Shown piece by piece: positions 46,120-55,286 of a DNA stretch of 64,000 nucleotides. Position 1 is the first letter of the stretch; every line of letters starts with the position of its first letter. The notes under the pieces are model-generated. The model ran no database searches, had not been told where the DNA came from, and worked only from the letters and a program-made list of their open reading frames with translations. Made by a program: the position numbers and the translations under genes. Origin of the DNA: Chelatococcus albus (GTDB lineage Bacteria > Pseudomonadota > Alphaproteobacteria > Rhizobiales > Beijerinckiaceae); assembly GCF_030067675.1 (NCBI RefSeq), contig NZ_JASJEV010000015.1:22804-86803 (forward strand), in the 5' to 3' direction.

Positions 46120-46131
46120 CTCTCGCGCCGT

Positions 46132-46455
46132 TCAGGCCGCCTGGGCGGAAATATTGTCCTGCGCGGTCTTGATGAGGGAGGCGATCTCCGTCGTGTATTC
46201 GGACACCGCTTCCTGGGCGAAGCTCGACTGCGCTTCCGCAACTTGCGGCAGGCTGTTGCAACGGGCCAGCGTCGCCCAGAACTCGGCCTGCACCTGCATC
46301 CGATGCGCGGCGAAGCGAAGAAGTTCCGAGCCGAGGGCGAGGGGCAGGTCGACCGTAGACGCCTTGAACCACTGGGGAATCATGGCGACCATGGTCACAT
46401 CGTTGCCGGCGGCCGGTTGGCCGCTCGGTGCAGGGGTCTTGTGAATCGCACTCAT
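46132..46455 (-). CDS. phasin-family protein
   Basis: A 107-residue helical protein. After a flexible start (MSAIHKTPAPSGQPAAGNDV), the segment LALGSELLRFAAHRMQVQAEFWATLARCNSLPQVAEAQSSFAQEAVSEYTTEIASLIKTAQDN has the amphipathic pattern and spacing of short phasins, which coat polyhydroxyalkanoate granules. AAGGAG precedes the ATG at 46455. No PHA synthase gene is in the window, so granule binding is inferred from family resemblance only. Confidence 0.65.
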   Translation of the reverse strand: MSAIHKTPAPSGQPAAGNDVTMVAMIPQWFKASTVDLPLALGSELLRFAAHRMQVQAEFWATLARCNSLPQVAEAQSSFAQEAVSEYTTEIASLIKTAQDNISAQAA

Positions 46456-47230
46456 CGTCCACTCCTTGTCCCCAGTCCCAACAAGCGGATTGATCGGAAA
46501 CCTTCCACGAGGGAGCCCGCGGCTCGTGGTTCGCGGCCGATCAACGACGCCGCCCATCTGCGGGCTGCGTGACAGGACCATCAGCGCACATTCGCTCGCG
46601 GGCCTTGCGAGCGACGGGCGGAACGGATCGTCATCCGGCGGCGGGACAGTTCGGCGGCAGTCCGATACCCACCCCCCTAAATCTAGTGCATGGCAAAATG
46701 TATCTACAACATGATGCGTGCGCCAAAGGGCCGAAGGAATTCAAGCAAAGCTGTTCTCCTTGCGCAAGATCGAAACGCCATTAATTGACCCGGACGAGTG
46801 CAACCCAGGTATTTTCCCACAAACAACCAGAAACAATCAGCTTATCAGCGCCATCGTCATGCTCAACCGCCGAACAACTCTCATGACAGGCGGAGACATC
46901 GCAACAAGTACGGGCAACGACGCGCGGCCCATCACCACGCCCCCGGCGCGGCTGCATTCCCGGCACCATCGCAGGATGCCGGGAAAGCGGGCACGGACGG
47001 CGCATCCGGCGTAGTTGGCGGGCCCCTCGACTTCGCAGCCCCGATTCAATTCAGCGCCCCCGCGCGCGGACCTTCATTTCGTCCCGGCATCGGCACACGA
47101 AAAACAGGCGCATATTCGTTAACAAGAACCAATACAATATATATCAACCAGATTGGCAGATTTCTGCGGGCGAACAACAAGAGAAATACATCACCAAGTC
47201 TTGGCGCATCGACCGTGCGCCCGCGCGCCG
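46456..47230. other. 775-base gene-poor region between the phasin-like and MATE genes
   Basis: No open frame here has coding character. The sequence is AT-richer than the surroundings, especially 46670-46900 and 47100-47170. It must contain the phasin promoter and the 3' end region of the MATE transcript. It could hide a small RNA or decayed DNA, but nothing specific is seen. Confidence 0.5.
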
Positions 47231-48661
47231 TCAGCCCTCCCGCGCCAGGCGCGCTACGGCGCGGAAGGCCGTGACCGCCGCCGCGATGCCGAAGATGAGG
47301 GCTCCGCCGGCGATGCCCAGCATCACCCCCTCCACGCCGCCGAGGCGGGCGCCGAGCGCGGCGAAGGGCAAGGTGCCGAGCGTCGCCTTCGTCCAGTTGA
47401 AGGCCGTGGCGTAGAGCGGGAAACCGAGGTTGTTGAAGGCGGCGTTGGCGACGAAGAGGAAGCCGTTGAACAGCCAGATGGCGCCGCTGACAAGAGAGAA
47501 GAAGACGACGAGCTCGCCCGTGCGCGTGCCGGCGACGTGGAACAGGCGGGGGATCAGGTCGCCGAGCAGGACGAGCACGAGCCAGACGCCAAGGACATAG
47601 ACGGTGACCAGCACGAGCGAATTGACGAGGACGCCGTGCATGCGGTCGAAGCGACGGGCGCCCCAGTTCTGGCCGAGAATGGGGCCGACGGCGCCCGACA
47701 GGGCGAAGATCACGCCGAAGCACAGCGGGATCAGGCGGTCGATGATGGCGCTGGCGGCGATCGCCGTATCGCCGAAACGGGCGATCGTCGCCGCGATGAA
47801 GGCATTGGCGACGGGCGTCGCCACGTTGGTGAGGATCGCCGGCACGGCTATGCCGAGCATCGGCTTCATGTCGGCGACGACATGGTCGAGATGGGGCCGT
47901 GCCATGAGGTGGTGCACCTTCACCACGGAGCGCAAGCCCACGAACACGAAGGTGGCGCGCGACAGCACGATGACGATGGCGGCGCCGTCCACGCCGAGCC
48001 CGAGCAGAAAGATGAAGATCGGATCGGCGATGGCCGTCATCACGCCGCCGGCGAGGGTGACGTACATGGCCCGGCGCGCGTCACCCACGGCCCGCAATAC
48101 GCCCGAGAGCGCCATGCCGAGGCCCATGAGAACATTCGACGGGAGGGTGATCGCGAGGAAGCGGGCCGCGACCGCGTGCGCCTCGCCGGTCGCGCCGATG
48201 AGCGTCAGGATCGGGCCGACGAAGGGCAGCACGGCGAGGCTGAACAGGCTCGCGATGATCGCCGTCTGGGTGACGAGCGAGGCGGCGAGCCGCCGCGCCC
48301 TGTCGCGCTCGCGCGCGCCGAGGGCACGGGAGACGAGGGCGCCGACGGCGATCATGAGGCCGATGTTGATGGAGGTGGCGAAGAAGAGGACGATCGTGGC
48401 GAAGCCGACGGCCGCCGTCAGCGAGGCGTTGCCGAGCCAGGAAATGTAGAGGAGCGACAGGAAGTCGACGAGGAAGATGGCCATGAGGCCGACCGAGCCG
48501 GTCGCCGTCATGACGAGGACGTGGCGCATGGTCGAGCCCTGGACGAACTTGGGCATCTCGCCGCCGGCCGGAGCGGCTGCGGCCGGGGCGGGCCCGGGCG
48601 CAGGGCGGGCGGGCGTCCCTTCCGGACGCGTCTCGTCGACGGTCACAGCGCTTTCGCTCAT
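47231..48661 (-). CDS. MATE-family multidrug efflux transporter
   Basis: A 476-residue inner-membrane exporter with about 12 membrane segments in two related halves. Family-like sequences are FLSLLYISWLGNASLTAAVGFATIVLFFATSINIGLMIAVGALVSRALGARERDRARR and PILGQNWGARRFDRMHG in the second half. An unusual proline/alanine-rich cytosolic N-terminus of about 40 residues precedes the first segment. MATE pumps exchange drugs or metabolites for Na+ or H+. Its ATG overlaps the Kef stop (ATGA), so both transporters are made from one message. A long open frame continuing upstream is antisense noise. Confidence 0.9.
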   Translation of the reverse strand: MSESAVTVDETRPEGTPARPAPGPAPAAAAPAGGEMPKFVQGSTMRHVLVMTATGSVGLMAIFLVDFLSLLYISWLGNASLTAAVGFATIVLFFATSINIGLMIAVGALVSRALGARERDRARRLAASLVTQTAIIASLFSLAVLPFVGPILTLIGATGEAHAVAARFLAITLPSNVLMGLGMALSGVLRAVGDARRAMYVTLAGGVMTAIADPIFIFLLGLGVDGAAIVIVLSRATFVFVGLRSVVKVHHLMARPHLDHVVADMKPMLGIAVPAILTNVATPVANAFIAATIARFGDTAIAASAIIDRLIPLCFGVIFALSGAVGPILGQNWGARRFDRMHGVLVNSLVLVTVYVLGVWLVLVLLGDLIPRLFHVAGTRTGELVVFFSLVSGAIWLFNGFLFVANAAFNNLGFPLYATAFNWTKATLGTLPFAALGARLGGVEGVMLGIAGGALIFGIAAAVTAFRAVARLAREG

Positions 48662-50511
48662 CGGCTCGTCCCCGCGTCGGCGATCAGGTCCTCGGTCTCG
48701 GCCGTCAGCGCCCTGGTCCTGGCCTTCGGCGCCGTCAGCGGCTCCGGCGTCAGGCGCTCCCGCGCTCCGTGCAGCATGTCCGCGCCCCCCATGATCCCCT
48801 CGGCCTTCTGCATCATCAGGCGGGCAACGTCGCGGCGGCGCACGTCGTCGACCACGGCACGGGCACGCTCCGCCGGCACGCCGAGCCCTTCGAGGGTGGC
48901 GCGCCCGAAGGCCAGCGCCGATTCGAACGTCTCGCGCATCTGGTAGTCCACCTCCGCGTTCATCAGGTCGATGGCGTGAACGCGGTCGTACGCCCGCACA
49001 TAGGTGCGCACCTGCGGGAATTCGACATGCATCAGCTCGACGATCTTCAGGGCGGTGGCGCGATCGTCGACGCAGATGCAGACGAGATCGGCCCGCCCGG
49101 CCCCGGAGGTGCGCAGCACGTCGAGGCGCGTGCCGTCGCCATAGTAGACCTTGAAGCCAAAGCGCGCGGCGGCGCGGATGCGCTCCACATTGCGGTCGAT
49201 CACGGTCACGTCGGCGCCGTCGGCGAGAAGGACCTGATTGACGACCTGCCCGAAGCGGCCGAAGCCGATGACGACGACATTGGAGGCGCCGCCGGCGAAA
49301 GCCTCGGCTTCGGCTTCCCGTTCGGCCTCCGGCACGCGCTCGAGCACCTGGTCGAGGAGCTTGGCGACGATCGGGCCGAGGAGCATGCTCAAGGCGGCGA
49401 GCGCGGTCAGGAGCTGCAGCTCCTCCTGCGTGACGAGGCCGACAGCCGCCGCTACAGGCAGGAGCACGAAGGCGAACTCGCCTGCCGGCGCGAGCAGCGC
49501 CCCAGCCCTGACGGCATCGCGCCAGGGCGAGCCGAAGGCGCGCAGGAGCCCCGCGCCGAGCCCGATCTTGAGGGCGACCAGCAGCGGCACCGCGAGGGCA
49601 AGGAGCCGGGCGTTCCCCGCCACGAGCCCCACGTCGATCGACATGCCGACGCTCATGAAGAAGAGGCCGAGGAGGAGGCCGCGGAAGGGCTCGATGTCGG
49701 CCTCGAGCTGATGGCGGAAATTCGATTCCGCCAGGAGCACGCCGGCGAGGAAGGCGCCCATGGCCATGGACAGGCCGACCTCCTCCATGAGCATCGCCGC
49801 CCCGAGGGCGACGAGCAGGGCCGCCGCCGTCATCACCTCGCGCGCGCCCGTCGCGGCGAGCACGCGGAAGAAGGGGTTGAGCAGGTAGCGCCCCGCGAAG
49901 ACCGTGAGGCCCACCGCACCCAGCGCTTCGGCGACCGCACCGAGACCGCGGCTCATCGCCTCGCCGCCGGCGAGCGCCTGGGTATTGGCGAGGAGCGGCA
50001 GCATGGCGAGCAGGGGAACGATGGCGAGATCCTGGAACAGGAGCACGGCAAAGGCACGCCGGCCGTAGGAAGCCTGCAGATCGCCGCGCTCTTCCAGGAT
50101 CTGCAGCGCCACCGACGTCGCCGAGAGCGCGAAGGCCACGCCGATGACGAACAGCCCCTTGTCCTGCTCGCTGAAGGCGGCCGTCAGGCCCGCGAGCACC
50201 ATGGCCGTCGCCACCACCTGGGCGAGCCCGAGGCCGAAGATGTCGTGCCGCATGGCCACGAGGCGGGAGGGCTTCAGTTCCAGCCCGACGATGAAGAGCA
50301 GCAGCACGACGCCGATCTCGGCGACGCCGCGCACCGTCTCCGGGTCGTCGACGAGCGCGAGCACCGACGGACCGATGACGACGCCGGCGGCCAGATAGCC
50401 GAGCACGGCACCGAGCCCGATGCGCCGGAACAGCGGCACGGCCACGACCGCGGCGGCGCAGAACATGAGGACCGGTGAAAGGAAGCTCGCTTGCGAAACG
50501 GGCTCGGCCAT
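48658..50511 (-). CDS. Kef-type K+/H+ antiporter (CPA2) with RCK domain
   Basis: A 617-residue protein. Residues about 1-385 hold some 12 membrane segments of the Na+/H+ exchanger fold (RIGLGAVLGYLAAGVVIGPSVLALV, GLELKPSRLVAMRHDIFGLG, FLAGVLLAESNFRHQLEADIEPFRGLLLGLFFMSVGMSID). Residues about 405-525 form a TrkA-N/RCK NAD-binding domain with GFGRFG. KefB/KefC relatives release K+ when glutathione adducts form; gshA lies about 10 kb away but in another transcription unit. The closing 100 residues are charged helix. Confidence 0.93.
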   Translation of the reverse strand: MAEPVSQASFLSPVLMFCAAAVVAVPLFRRIGLGAVLGYLAAGVVIGPSVLALVDDPETVRGVAEIGVVLLLFIVGLELKPSRLVAMRHDIFGLGLAQVVATAMVLAGLTAAFSEQDKGLFVIGVAFALSATSVALQILEERGDLQASYGRRAFAVLLFQDLAIVPLLAMLPLLANTQALAGGEAMSRGLGAVAEALGAVGLTVFAGRYLLNPFFRVLAATGAREVMTAAALLVALGAAMLMEEVGLSMAMGAFLAGVLLAESNFRHQLEADIEPFRGLLLGLFFMSVGMSIDVGLVAGNARLLALAVPLLVALKIGLGAGLLRAFGSPWRDAVRAGALLAPAGEFAFVLLPVAAAVGLVTQEELQLLTALAALSMLLGPIVAKLLDQVLERVPEAEREAEAEAFAGGASNVVVIGFGRFGQVVNQVLLADGADVTVIDRNVERIRAAARFGFKVYYGDGTRLDVLRTSGAGRADLVCICVDDRATALKIVELMHVEFPQVRTYVRAYDRVHAIDLMNAEVDYQMRETFESALAFGRATLEGLGVPAERARAVVDDVRRRDVARLMMQKAEGIMGGADMLHGARERLTPEPLTAPKARTRALTAETEDLIADAGTSR

Positions 50512-50687
50512 TGGGGGGACTCATCGCAGGGGCCGGACGGACAGGGCGCCGCATGGCCGCGCGCCGGGGCGAAGAATCCCGGCACTCCTTCATTACCCTG
50601 CCCGTAGGCGAGTGGGGAGGGTGCGGTCTGTGCGCCGGCGCACCTCGGCGGCCGGCTGAACGGTGCTGCGCCGCGGGCCCGGGCGGT

Positions 50688-51305
50688 TCAATCGAGGAGG
50701 CCGTGGTCCGTGAGGACCCTGCGCAAGCCCGCCGCCCCCGTGAAGACATGGCCGGCGAGCCCCGCCTTCATCGCCCCCTCCACGTTGATCGCCTTGTCGT
50801 CCGTGAAGAAGGCCTCCTCGGGCACGAAGCCGAGCCGGGCGCAGAGCCGGCGGTAGATCTCCGGTTCGGGCTTCTTCATGTGGAATTCGGCCGAGATGAA
50901 GACGCGGCCGTCGAACAGGCTTCTCAAGCCGGGAAAGAGCGTGTCGAGCGCTTCGGCGGTCAGGAAGCCGTTGTTGGTGAGCACGGCGACCGTCGCGCGG
51001 CTCTTGACCCGCTCGACCATGGCGAGCACGTCCGCGAAGGGGATCATGCCGGCCCGGCGCGCGTCGACCCAGGCATCGCGCGACAGGGCGCAGCCGAGCC
51101 GCGCGCCGAAGCCGGCGAGATACTCACGCGCATCCATCTCGCCCGCGTCGGAGGCGTCCTCGAACCCCGTATCCCAGATTTTCCGAAGGATCTCCTCGGG
51201 CGACCGCCGCGACAGATGCGCCAGCACGCGCAGGCGCCGGTCGCGGTCGTAGTGGCAGAGCACGTCGTCCATGTCGAAGATGGCAAGGCGGATCGGGCGG
51301 GTCAT
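50688..51305 (-). CDS. HAD-family hydrolase
   Basis: A 205-residue HAD phosphatase-like enzyme. Motif I is FDMDDVLCHYD (residues 10-20; both aspartates present), motif II VLTNNG, motif III lysine in MKKPEPEIYRRLC and motif IV FFTDDKAINVEGA. A small helical cap lies between motifs I and II. Substrate unknown; sugar phosphates and nucleotides are usual. It is divergent from ispH across 181 bases. Confidence 0.88.
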   Translation of the reverse strand: MTRPIRLAIFDMDDVLCHYDRDRRLRVLAHLSRRSPEEILRKIWDTGFEDASDAGEMDAREYLAGFGARLGCALSRDAWVDARRAGMIPFADVLAMVERVKSRATVAVLTNNGFLTAEALDTLFPGLRSLFDGRVFISAEFHMKKPEPEIYRRLCARLGFVPEEAFFTDDKAINVEGAMKAGLAGHVFTGAAGLRRVLTDHGLLD

Positions 51306-51486
51306 CGGCACAGGACGATGGCAGGGACTGACGACGCGAACATGTCCGGCACCTTCCTGCGGCCGGTGCGGAAGCCCGCGCGAGGCGGCGCGGGCCGTGA
51401 TGTCGGCGCAGGGCGCGACGACGGCGTTCTTGACACGATGCGGCGCGAACCGCCACATCGGCCGCAGGATCGCGACCGGATAGCCG

Positions 51487-52452
51487 ATGACCGTTGCCCA
51501 AAAGCCACCGCTCGACGTGATGATCTGCGCCCCGCGCGGCTTCTGTGCCGGCGTCGTGCGCGCCATCGACGCGGTCGAAAAGGCGCTCGCGCTCTATGGG
51601 CCGCCGGTCTATGTGCGCCACGAGATCGTGCACAACAAATATGTCGTCGAGAGCCTGCGGCGGAAGGGCGCCGTCTTCGTCGACGAACTCGACGAGATCC
51701 CGCCGACGGGCGCGCCGGTGATCTTTTCGGCCCACGGCGTGCCCAAGGCTGTGCCCGAGGATGCGCGCCAACGCAATTTCTTCGCCATCGACGCGACCTG
51801 TCCGCTCGTCACCAAGGTTCACCGCGAGGCCGAGGTACACCACCGGCGCGGGCGCCATATCGTCCTCGTCGGCCACGCCGGCCATCCCGAGGTGATCGGC
51901 ACCATGGGTCAGTTGCCACCCGGGGCGATCAGCCTCGTCGAGACCATCGAGGACGTGACGCGCCTTGATATTCCCGCCGGCGACCTCGCCTATGTGACGC
52001 AGACGACGCTCTCCGTCGACGACACGCGCGACATTGTCGAAGCGCTGAAGAGCCGCTTTCCGGCCATCGTCAGCCCGCACAAGGAGGACATCTGCTACGC
52101 GACCACCAACCGGCAGGAGGCGGTGAAGCGCGTCGCACCGCAGGTCGACGCGATGATCGTCGTGGGCTCGCCCAATTCGTCGAATTCGCAGCGCCTGCGC
52201 GAGGTAGCCGAGCGCGCCGGCTGCCCGGTGTCGCGCCTCCTCCTCAGGGCCGAGGACATCGACTGGTCGATCTACGGCGCCATCCGCCGCCTCGGCCTCA
52301 CGGCCGGCGCCTCGGCACCGGAGGTGCTGGTGGAGGAGATCATCGACGCCTTCGCCGAGCGTTATGCGGTCACGGTCGAAACCGTCTCCACGGCGGATGA
52401 AAGTGTGTTCTTTCCCCTGCCGCGCGAACTGCGCGGCGAAGCGGCGGAATAG
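51487..52452 (+). CDS. ispH: 4-hydroxy-3-methylbut-2-enyl diphosphate reductase
   Basis: A 321-residue iron-sulfur enzyme, last step of the MEP isoprenoid pathway (HMBPP to IPP and DMAPP). The three cluster cysteines are in [11 protein letters not shown] (first Cys), [11 protein letters not shown] and [11 protein letters not shown]. The substrate-binding [14 protein letters not shown], the [10 protein letters not shown] glutamate-loop region and [14 protein letters not shown] are present. Product IPP also feeds the ubiquinone side chain used by UbiA in this window. Confidence 0.96.
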   Translation: MTVAQKPPLDVMICAPRGFCAGVVRAIDAVEKALALYGPPVYVRHEIVHNKYVVESLRRKGAVFVDELDEIPPTGAPVIFSAHGVPKAVPEDARQRNFFAIDATCPLVTKVHREAEVHHRRGRHIVLVGHAGHPEVIGTMGQLPPGAISLVETIEDVTRLDIPAGDLAYVTQTTLSVDDTRDIVEALKSRFPAIVSPHKEDICYATTNRQEAVKRVAPQVDAMIVVGSPNSSNSQRLREVAERAGCPVSRLLLRAEDIDWSIYGAIRRLGLTAGASAPEVLVEEIIDAFAERYAVTVETVSTADESVFFPLPRELRGEAAE

Positions 52453-52769
52453 GCAGGCCTCGCGCGGTCCCGGTCCCGCACTGCCCCTGCTGCGGACCGG
52501 GCCTCCCGGCGGCGACCGGCGGTCTGCCTTGCACCCGAGCGGGCCGGCCGGGTTCCCTCACACCGGAAAGCTCCGCCACCGCCGCCGCCCCGCCCGGCTC
52601 TGGCGTCGACGCCCGATCGAACGATGCTTCAACAGAACAAAGGCTCGGAGCGTGGCGCTCCGAGCCCTCAAGGTGTGAGTGATGACACAATCCTACCCGA
52701 CCGCGTGCCGGGCGCAAGCCATTGCTGGACGATGACCCCGGCGCCGCCGGCCGGGTTCGGGCGATCGGC
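52453..52769. other. intergenic region between ispH and the porin gene
   Basis: These 317 bases between convergent genes hold no open frame of coding character. The only structure seen is the hairpin at 52642-52666. Confidence 0.55.
52642..52666 (-). terminator. terminator of the outer membrane protein gene
   Basis: An 11-bp perfect stem (GGCTCGGAGCG/CGCTCCGAGCC) with a 3-base loop, 104 bases after the porin stop. On the minus strand the stem is followed by TTTGTTCTGTT, a T-rich run that suits intrinsic termination in that direction. Confidence 0.75.
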
Positions 52770-53429
52770 TCAGAACTTGTAGTTGAGGCCGGCGCGGACG
52801 ACCGAGAACTCGGTGCCGGCCTTGTTGACGCCGTAGTAGCGGTTGTCGCCGAGGTCGACGTAGAGGTACTCGGCCCTGGCCGTCAGGTTGTTGGTGAAGG
52901 CATATTCGATGCCGCCGCCGAGGGTCCAGCCCGTGCGCGTGTCCGACTTCGAGAAGGCGATGCCGGCCGTGGTGTCGACGCCCGAGAACTTCGTCTCGCC
53001 GTAGGCCAGACCACCCGTCACGTAGACGAGGGCGCGGTCGAAGGCGACGCCGACGCGGCCGCGCACCGTGCCGAAGTACTCGACCTCACCGCGACCCCTG
53101 CCGACGTTGCCGTTGGCGAAGCGCAGGGCGCTCGTGGAGCCCTTGAGGTCGGCGTACTGGATGTCGGCCTCGAGGCCGGCGACGAACTGGCCGAACTGGT
53201 AGTTGTAGCCGATCTGGCCGCCGCCGATGAAGCCGTCCGGATCGTCGAAGCCGGCGCCCTTGGAGAACTCGCCGAAGCCGTAGCCGGCGTTCACACCGAC
53301 GTAGAAGCCCGTCCAGGTGAAGACCGGCACGACCGGCGCCGGGGCGACGCGGCGGCTCGGCAGGTCGGCAGCGCTGGCGGCACCGGCGGCGAAGCCGAGC
53401 GCGGCGACTGTGCAGAGCAACCTCTTCAT
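52770..53429 (-). CDS. outer membrane beta-barrel protein (Omp25/Omp31-like porin family)
   Basis: A 219-residue exported protein. The signal peptide MKRLLCTVAALGFAAGAASA is cleaved before ADLPSRR, the typical start of rhizobial and Brucella Omp25/31 proteins. Alternating hydrophobic strands follow (TWTGFYVGVNAGYGFGEF, FIGGGQIGYNYQFGQFVAGLEADIQYAD, RVGVAFDRALVYVTGGLAYGETKF), ending in LNYKF with the terminal phenylalanine needed for BAM-dependent insertion. About eight strands are expected. The upstream 318 bases carry its promoter. Confidence 0.9.
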   Translation of the reverse strand: MKRLLCTVAALGFAAGAASAADLPSRRVAPAPVVPVFTWTGFYVGVNAGYGFGEFSKGAGFDDPDGFIGGGQIGYNYQFGQFVAGLEADIQYADLKGSTSALRFANGNVGRGRGEVEYFGTVRGRVGVAFDRALVYVTGGLAYGETKFSGVDTTAGIAFSKSDTRTGWTLGGGIEYAFTNNLTARAEYLYVDLGDNRYYGVNKAGTEFSVVRAGLNYKF

Positions 53430-53747
53430 GACAATCCCCTGGATTGACCACTTCAATCGAACGGTACCACGGTTCAGCATAGATGCCTGTAACCGGAAAG
53501 CAACATTTACTCCGTTCGCGATCGAGCGATTGCCAGATTCGCGATTCGGCTCATCCATGGTCAACGAAAGGTAACCTTTCGAGGCGCCTGCCCTTTCTTC
53601 ACGCGCGAATTCGGTCGACAGAACGAGCCGCCCGAAGCTCGAACCGGCGGCGGGCGGCCCACTTGCCGCCCGCCTCTTCTCCCCGCCGCACCGCGGCCCG
53701 CGCGCCCATGCCGGGGCCCGACGCAGGTGACGGGCGACTTCCGCACC
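53430..53747. other. intergenic region between porin and DUF1127 genes
   Basis: No gene is seen. Bases 53430-53580 are AT-richer and should be the porin promoter. A 10-bp hairpin, GGCGGGCGGC at 53649-53658 with its complement at 53665-53674 and a 6-base loop, lies 74 bases after the DUF1127 stop and may end that transcript. Confidence 0.5.
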
Positions 53748-54137
53748 TCAGGAGGCGCAGGCGGCTGGCGCACCTGCGCGGCAGCGGCCAGTCGCCGGCC
53801 GCTGCTGCGGCCTGCTCACAGCAACCGTTCGAAGCCCGTCTGCGGCCAGGCGGCGGGCTGCCGCCTGCTGATCGTGCACCTTCAGGGCGAGAGCGATCGA
53901 GGGATCGCGGAACAACGGCTCGGCGAGCGCGCCATCGACGTCGGATCTGGTCAGGCCGATATCCTTCAGCGTGCGGTCGTCGAACTCCGCCAGGTTGCGC
54001 ACCGCGAGGCGGTTGCGCCAGGCGCGCCACAGGCGCAGAAAGCTGCGCAGGGAGCGCCGCACGAGCCAGGCCGCCTAGCGCCGGCCGACGCCCGCGGCGG
54101 GCAATGTCGTCGTCTGGCCAAACATGCGGTCGGTCAT
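53748..54137 (-). pseudogene. DUF1127 protein gene interrupted by an in-frame amber codon at codon 21
   Basis: The frame starts at the ATG at 54137 with a near-perfect GGAGGAAGCC ribosome-binding site and reads MTDRMFGQTTTLPAAGVGRR. A TAG stop follows at 54075-54077, then the same frame continues AAWLVRRSLRSFLRLWRAWRNRL and AVRNLAEFDDRTLKDIGLTRSDVDGAL, which is the complete DUF1127 (YjiS-like) domain, to 53748. Only a weak GTG (54062) lies after the stop. So it is a nonsense mutation, a sequencing error, or a gene that restarts internally. DUF1127 proteins are small basic proteins; some bind RNA and affect phosphate and carbon responses. Confidence 0.75.
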
Positions 54138-54317
54138 GGCTTCCTCCAGAATGCCGATCCTCAAGAGAGCCGGCGCGCATTCCGGCGCCGGACCGCAGAC
54201 ACAAGCGCACTTACCCCCGCCCCGGCGGGGCGTGGTATTCTGGCCAGTCGGCCGAGGTGGTTGCGTGAGCGTTGAGGGGATCATGCCACCACCCGATCAA
54301 TCATTGAAACGAATGTT

Positions 54318-54347
54318 CATGATTGCAAATATCACCAAGCATGATTG
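54318..54347 (+). promoter_or_regulatory. direct repeat CATGATTG x2 upstream of the LysR gene
   Basis: CATGATTG at 54318-54325 and 54340-54347, 22 bases apart (two helical turns), lies in the AT-rich 235-base gap between the divergent DUF1127 and LysR genes. It could be the site where the LysR protein acts on itself and on the DUF1127 gene. Confidence 0.4.
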
Positions 54348-54372
54348 AATGCCGGCAAAGCGGGAGGCCGCC

Positions 54373-55263
54373 ATGCCCCATCTCCTCGATATCGATCAGC
54401 TGAAAACCTTCGTCGCCATCGCCGACACCGGCTCGTTCACGCGCGCGGCCGAGGTGGTGCACAAGACCCAGTCGGCCGTCTCCATGCAGATGAAGCGCCT
54501 CGAAGAACGGCTCGGGCGCGACGTGTTCGAGCGCGACGGCCGGCATTCCAAGCTCACGGAGGACGGCGAGCGGCTGCTCGACTACGCCCGCCGCATCGTG
54601 CGGCTCAATCTCGAATGCCTCGCGAGCTTCGGCGACGTGGACCTGACCGGGCGCGTGCGCCTCGGCGTGCCGGACGACTACGCCGACCGCTATCTGCCCG
54701 AGATCCTCGCCCGCTTCGCGCGCTCGAACCCGAAGGTGGAGGTGACCGTCGTCTGCGAGCCGACGCCGATGCTCGTCGAGCGCGTGCAGTCGGGCGACCT
54801 CGACCTCGCCATCATCACGCACACCGACGCCAAGGGCTACGCCTCCGAGATCGTGCGCGTCGAGCAGCTCCTGTGGGTGACCTCGAGCCGCCACTGCACG
54901 CATGAGGAAACGCCGGTGCCGCTCGCCCTCGGGCGCCCGAACTGCAACTGGCGGCAGAGCGCCACGGAGGCGCTGGAGCGCACGGGCCGCCCCTTCCGCG
55001 TCCTCTATTCGAGCTGGAACTCGACCGCTGTCGGCGCGGCGGTGACGGCGGGGCTCGCCGTCTCGGTGCTGCCGGAGAGCGCGGTGCGCGTCGGCATGCG
55101 GGTGCTCGGCCCCTCGGACGGCTTTCCCGCCCTGCCCTCGTGCAAGATCGGCCTGATGCGCAACCGCCACGAGCCGACGGCCCTCGCCTCGGCACTCGCC
55201 GAGCACATCGTGCAGAGCCTCGACAATCTGAGCGCGGCGCGGCTCACCATGGCCGCTGAGTAA
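54373..55263 (+). CDS. LysR-family transcriptional regulator (LrhA-like)
   Basis: A 296-residue LysR regulator. The helix-turn-helix region DIDQLKTFVAIADTGSFTRAAEVVHKTQSAVSMQMKRLEERLGRDVFERDGR and the following LTEDGERLLDYARRIVRLN closely resemble LrhA-type regulators, as does VPDDYADRYLPEILARFARSNPKVEV. The ATG at 54373 has GGGAGG 6 bases upstream; an ATG at 54349 adds eight residues. It is divergent from the DUF1127 gene, an arrangement that recalls LysR control of small DUF1127 genes described in Brucella (VtlR), although this protein is not clearly a VtlR orthologue. Confidence 0.88.
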   Translation: MPHLLDIDQLKTFVAIADTGSFTRAAEVVHKTQSAVSMQMKRLEERLGRDVFERDGRHSKLTEDGERLLDYARRIVRLNLECLASFGDVDLTGRVRLGVPDDYADRYLPEILARFARSNPKVEVTVVCEPTPMLVERVQSGDLDLAIITHTDAKGYASEIVRVEQLLWVTSSRHCTHEETPVPLALGRPNCNWRQSATEALERTGRPFRVLYSSWNSTAVGAAVTAGLAVSVLPESAVRVGMRVLGPSDGFPALPSCKIGLMRNRHEPTALASALAEHIVQSLDNLSAARLTMAAE

Positions 55264-55286
55264 AGCCGCGGGTCAGCCCTGCGGCC

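Noticed and set aside
46456..47230. Small genes in the AT-richer gap
   Set aside because: The short frames overlap each other, lack ribosome-binding sites and have no recognisable protein features.
47231..50749. A single 1172-codon minus-strand frame that would fuse the MATE protein to a long N-terminus
   Set aside because: The upstream part overlaps the Kef gene in another frame. The Kef stop and the MATE start form a clean ATGA overlap.
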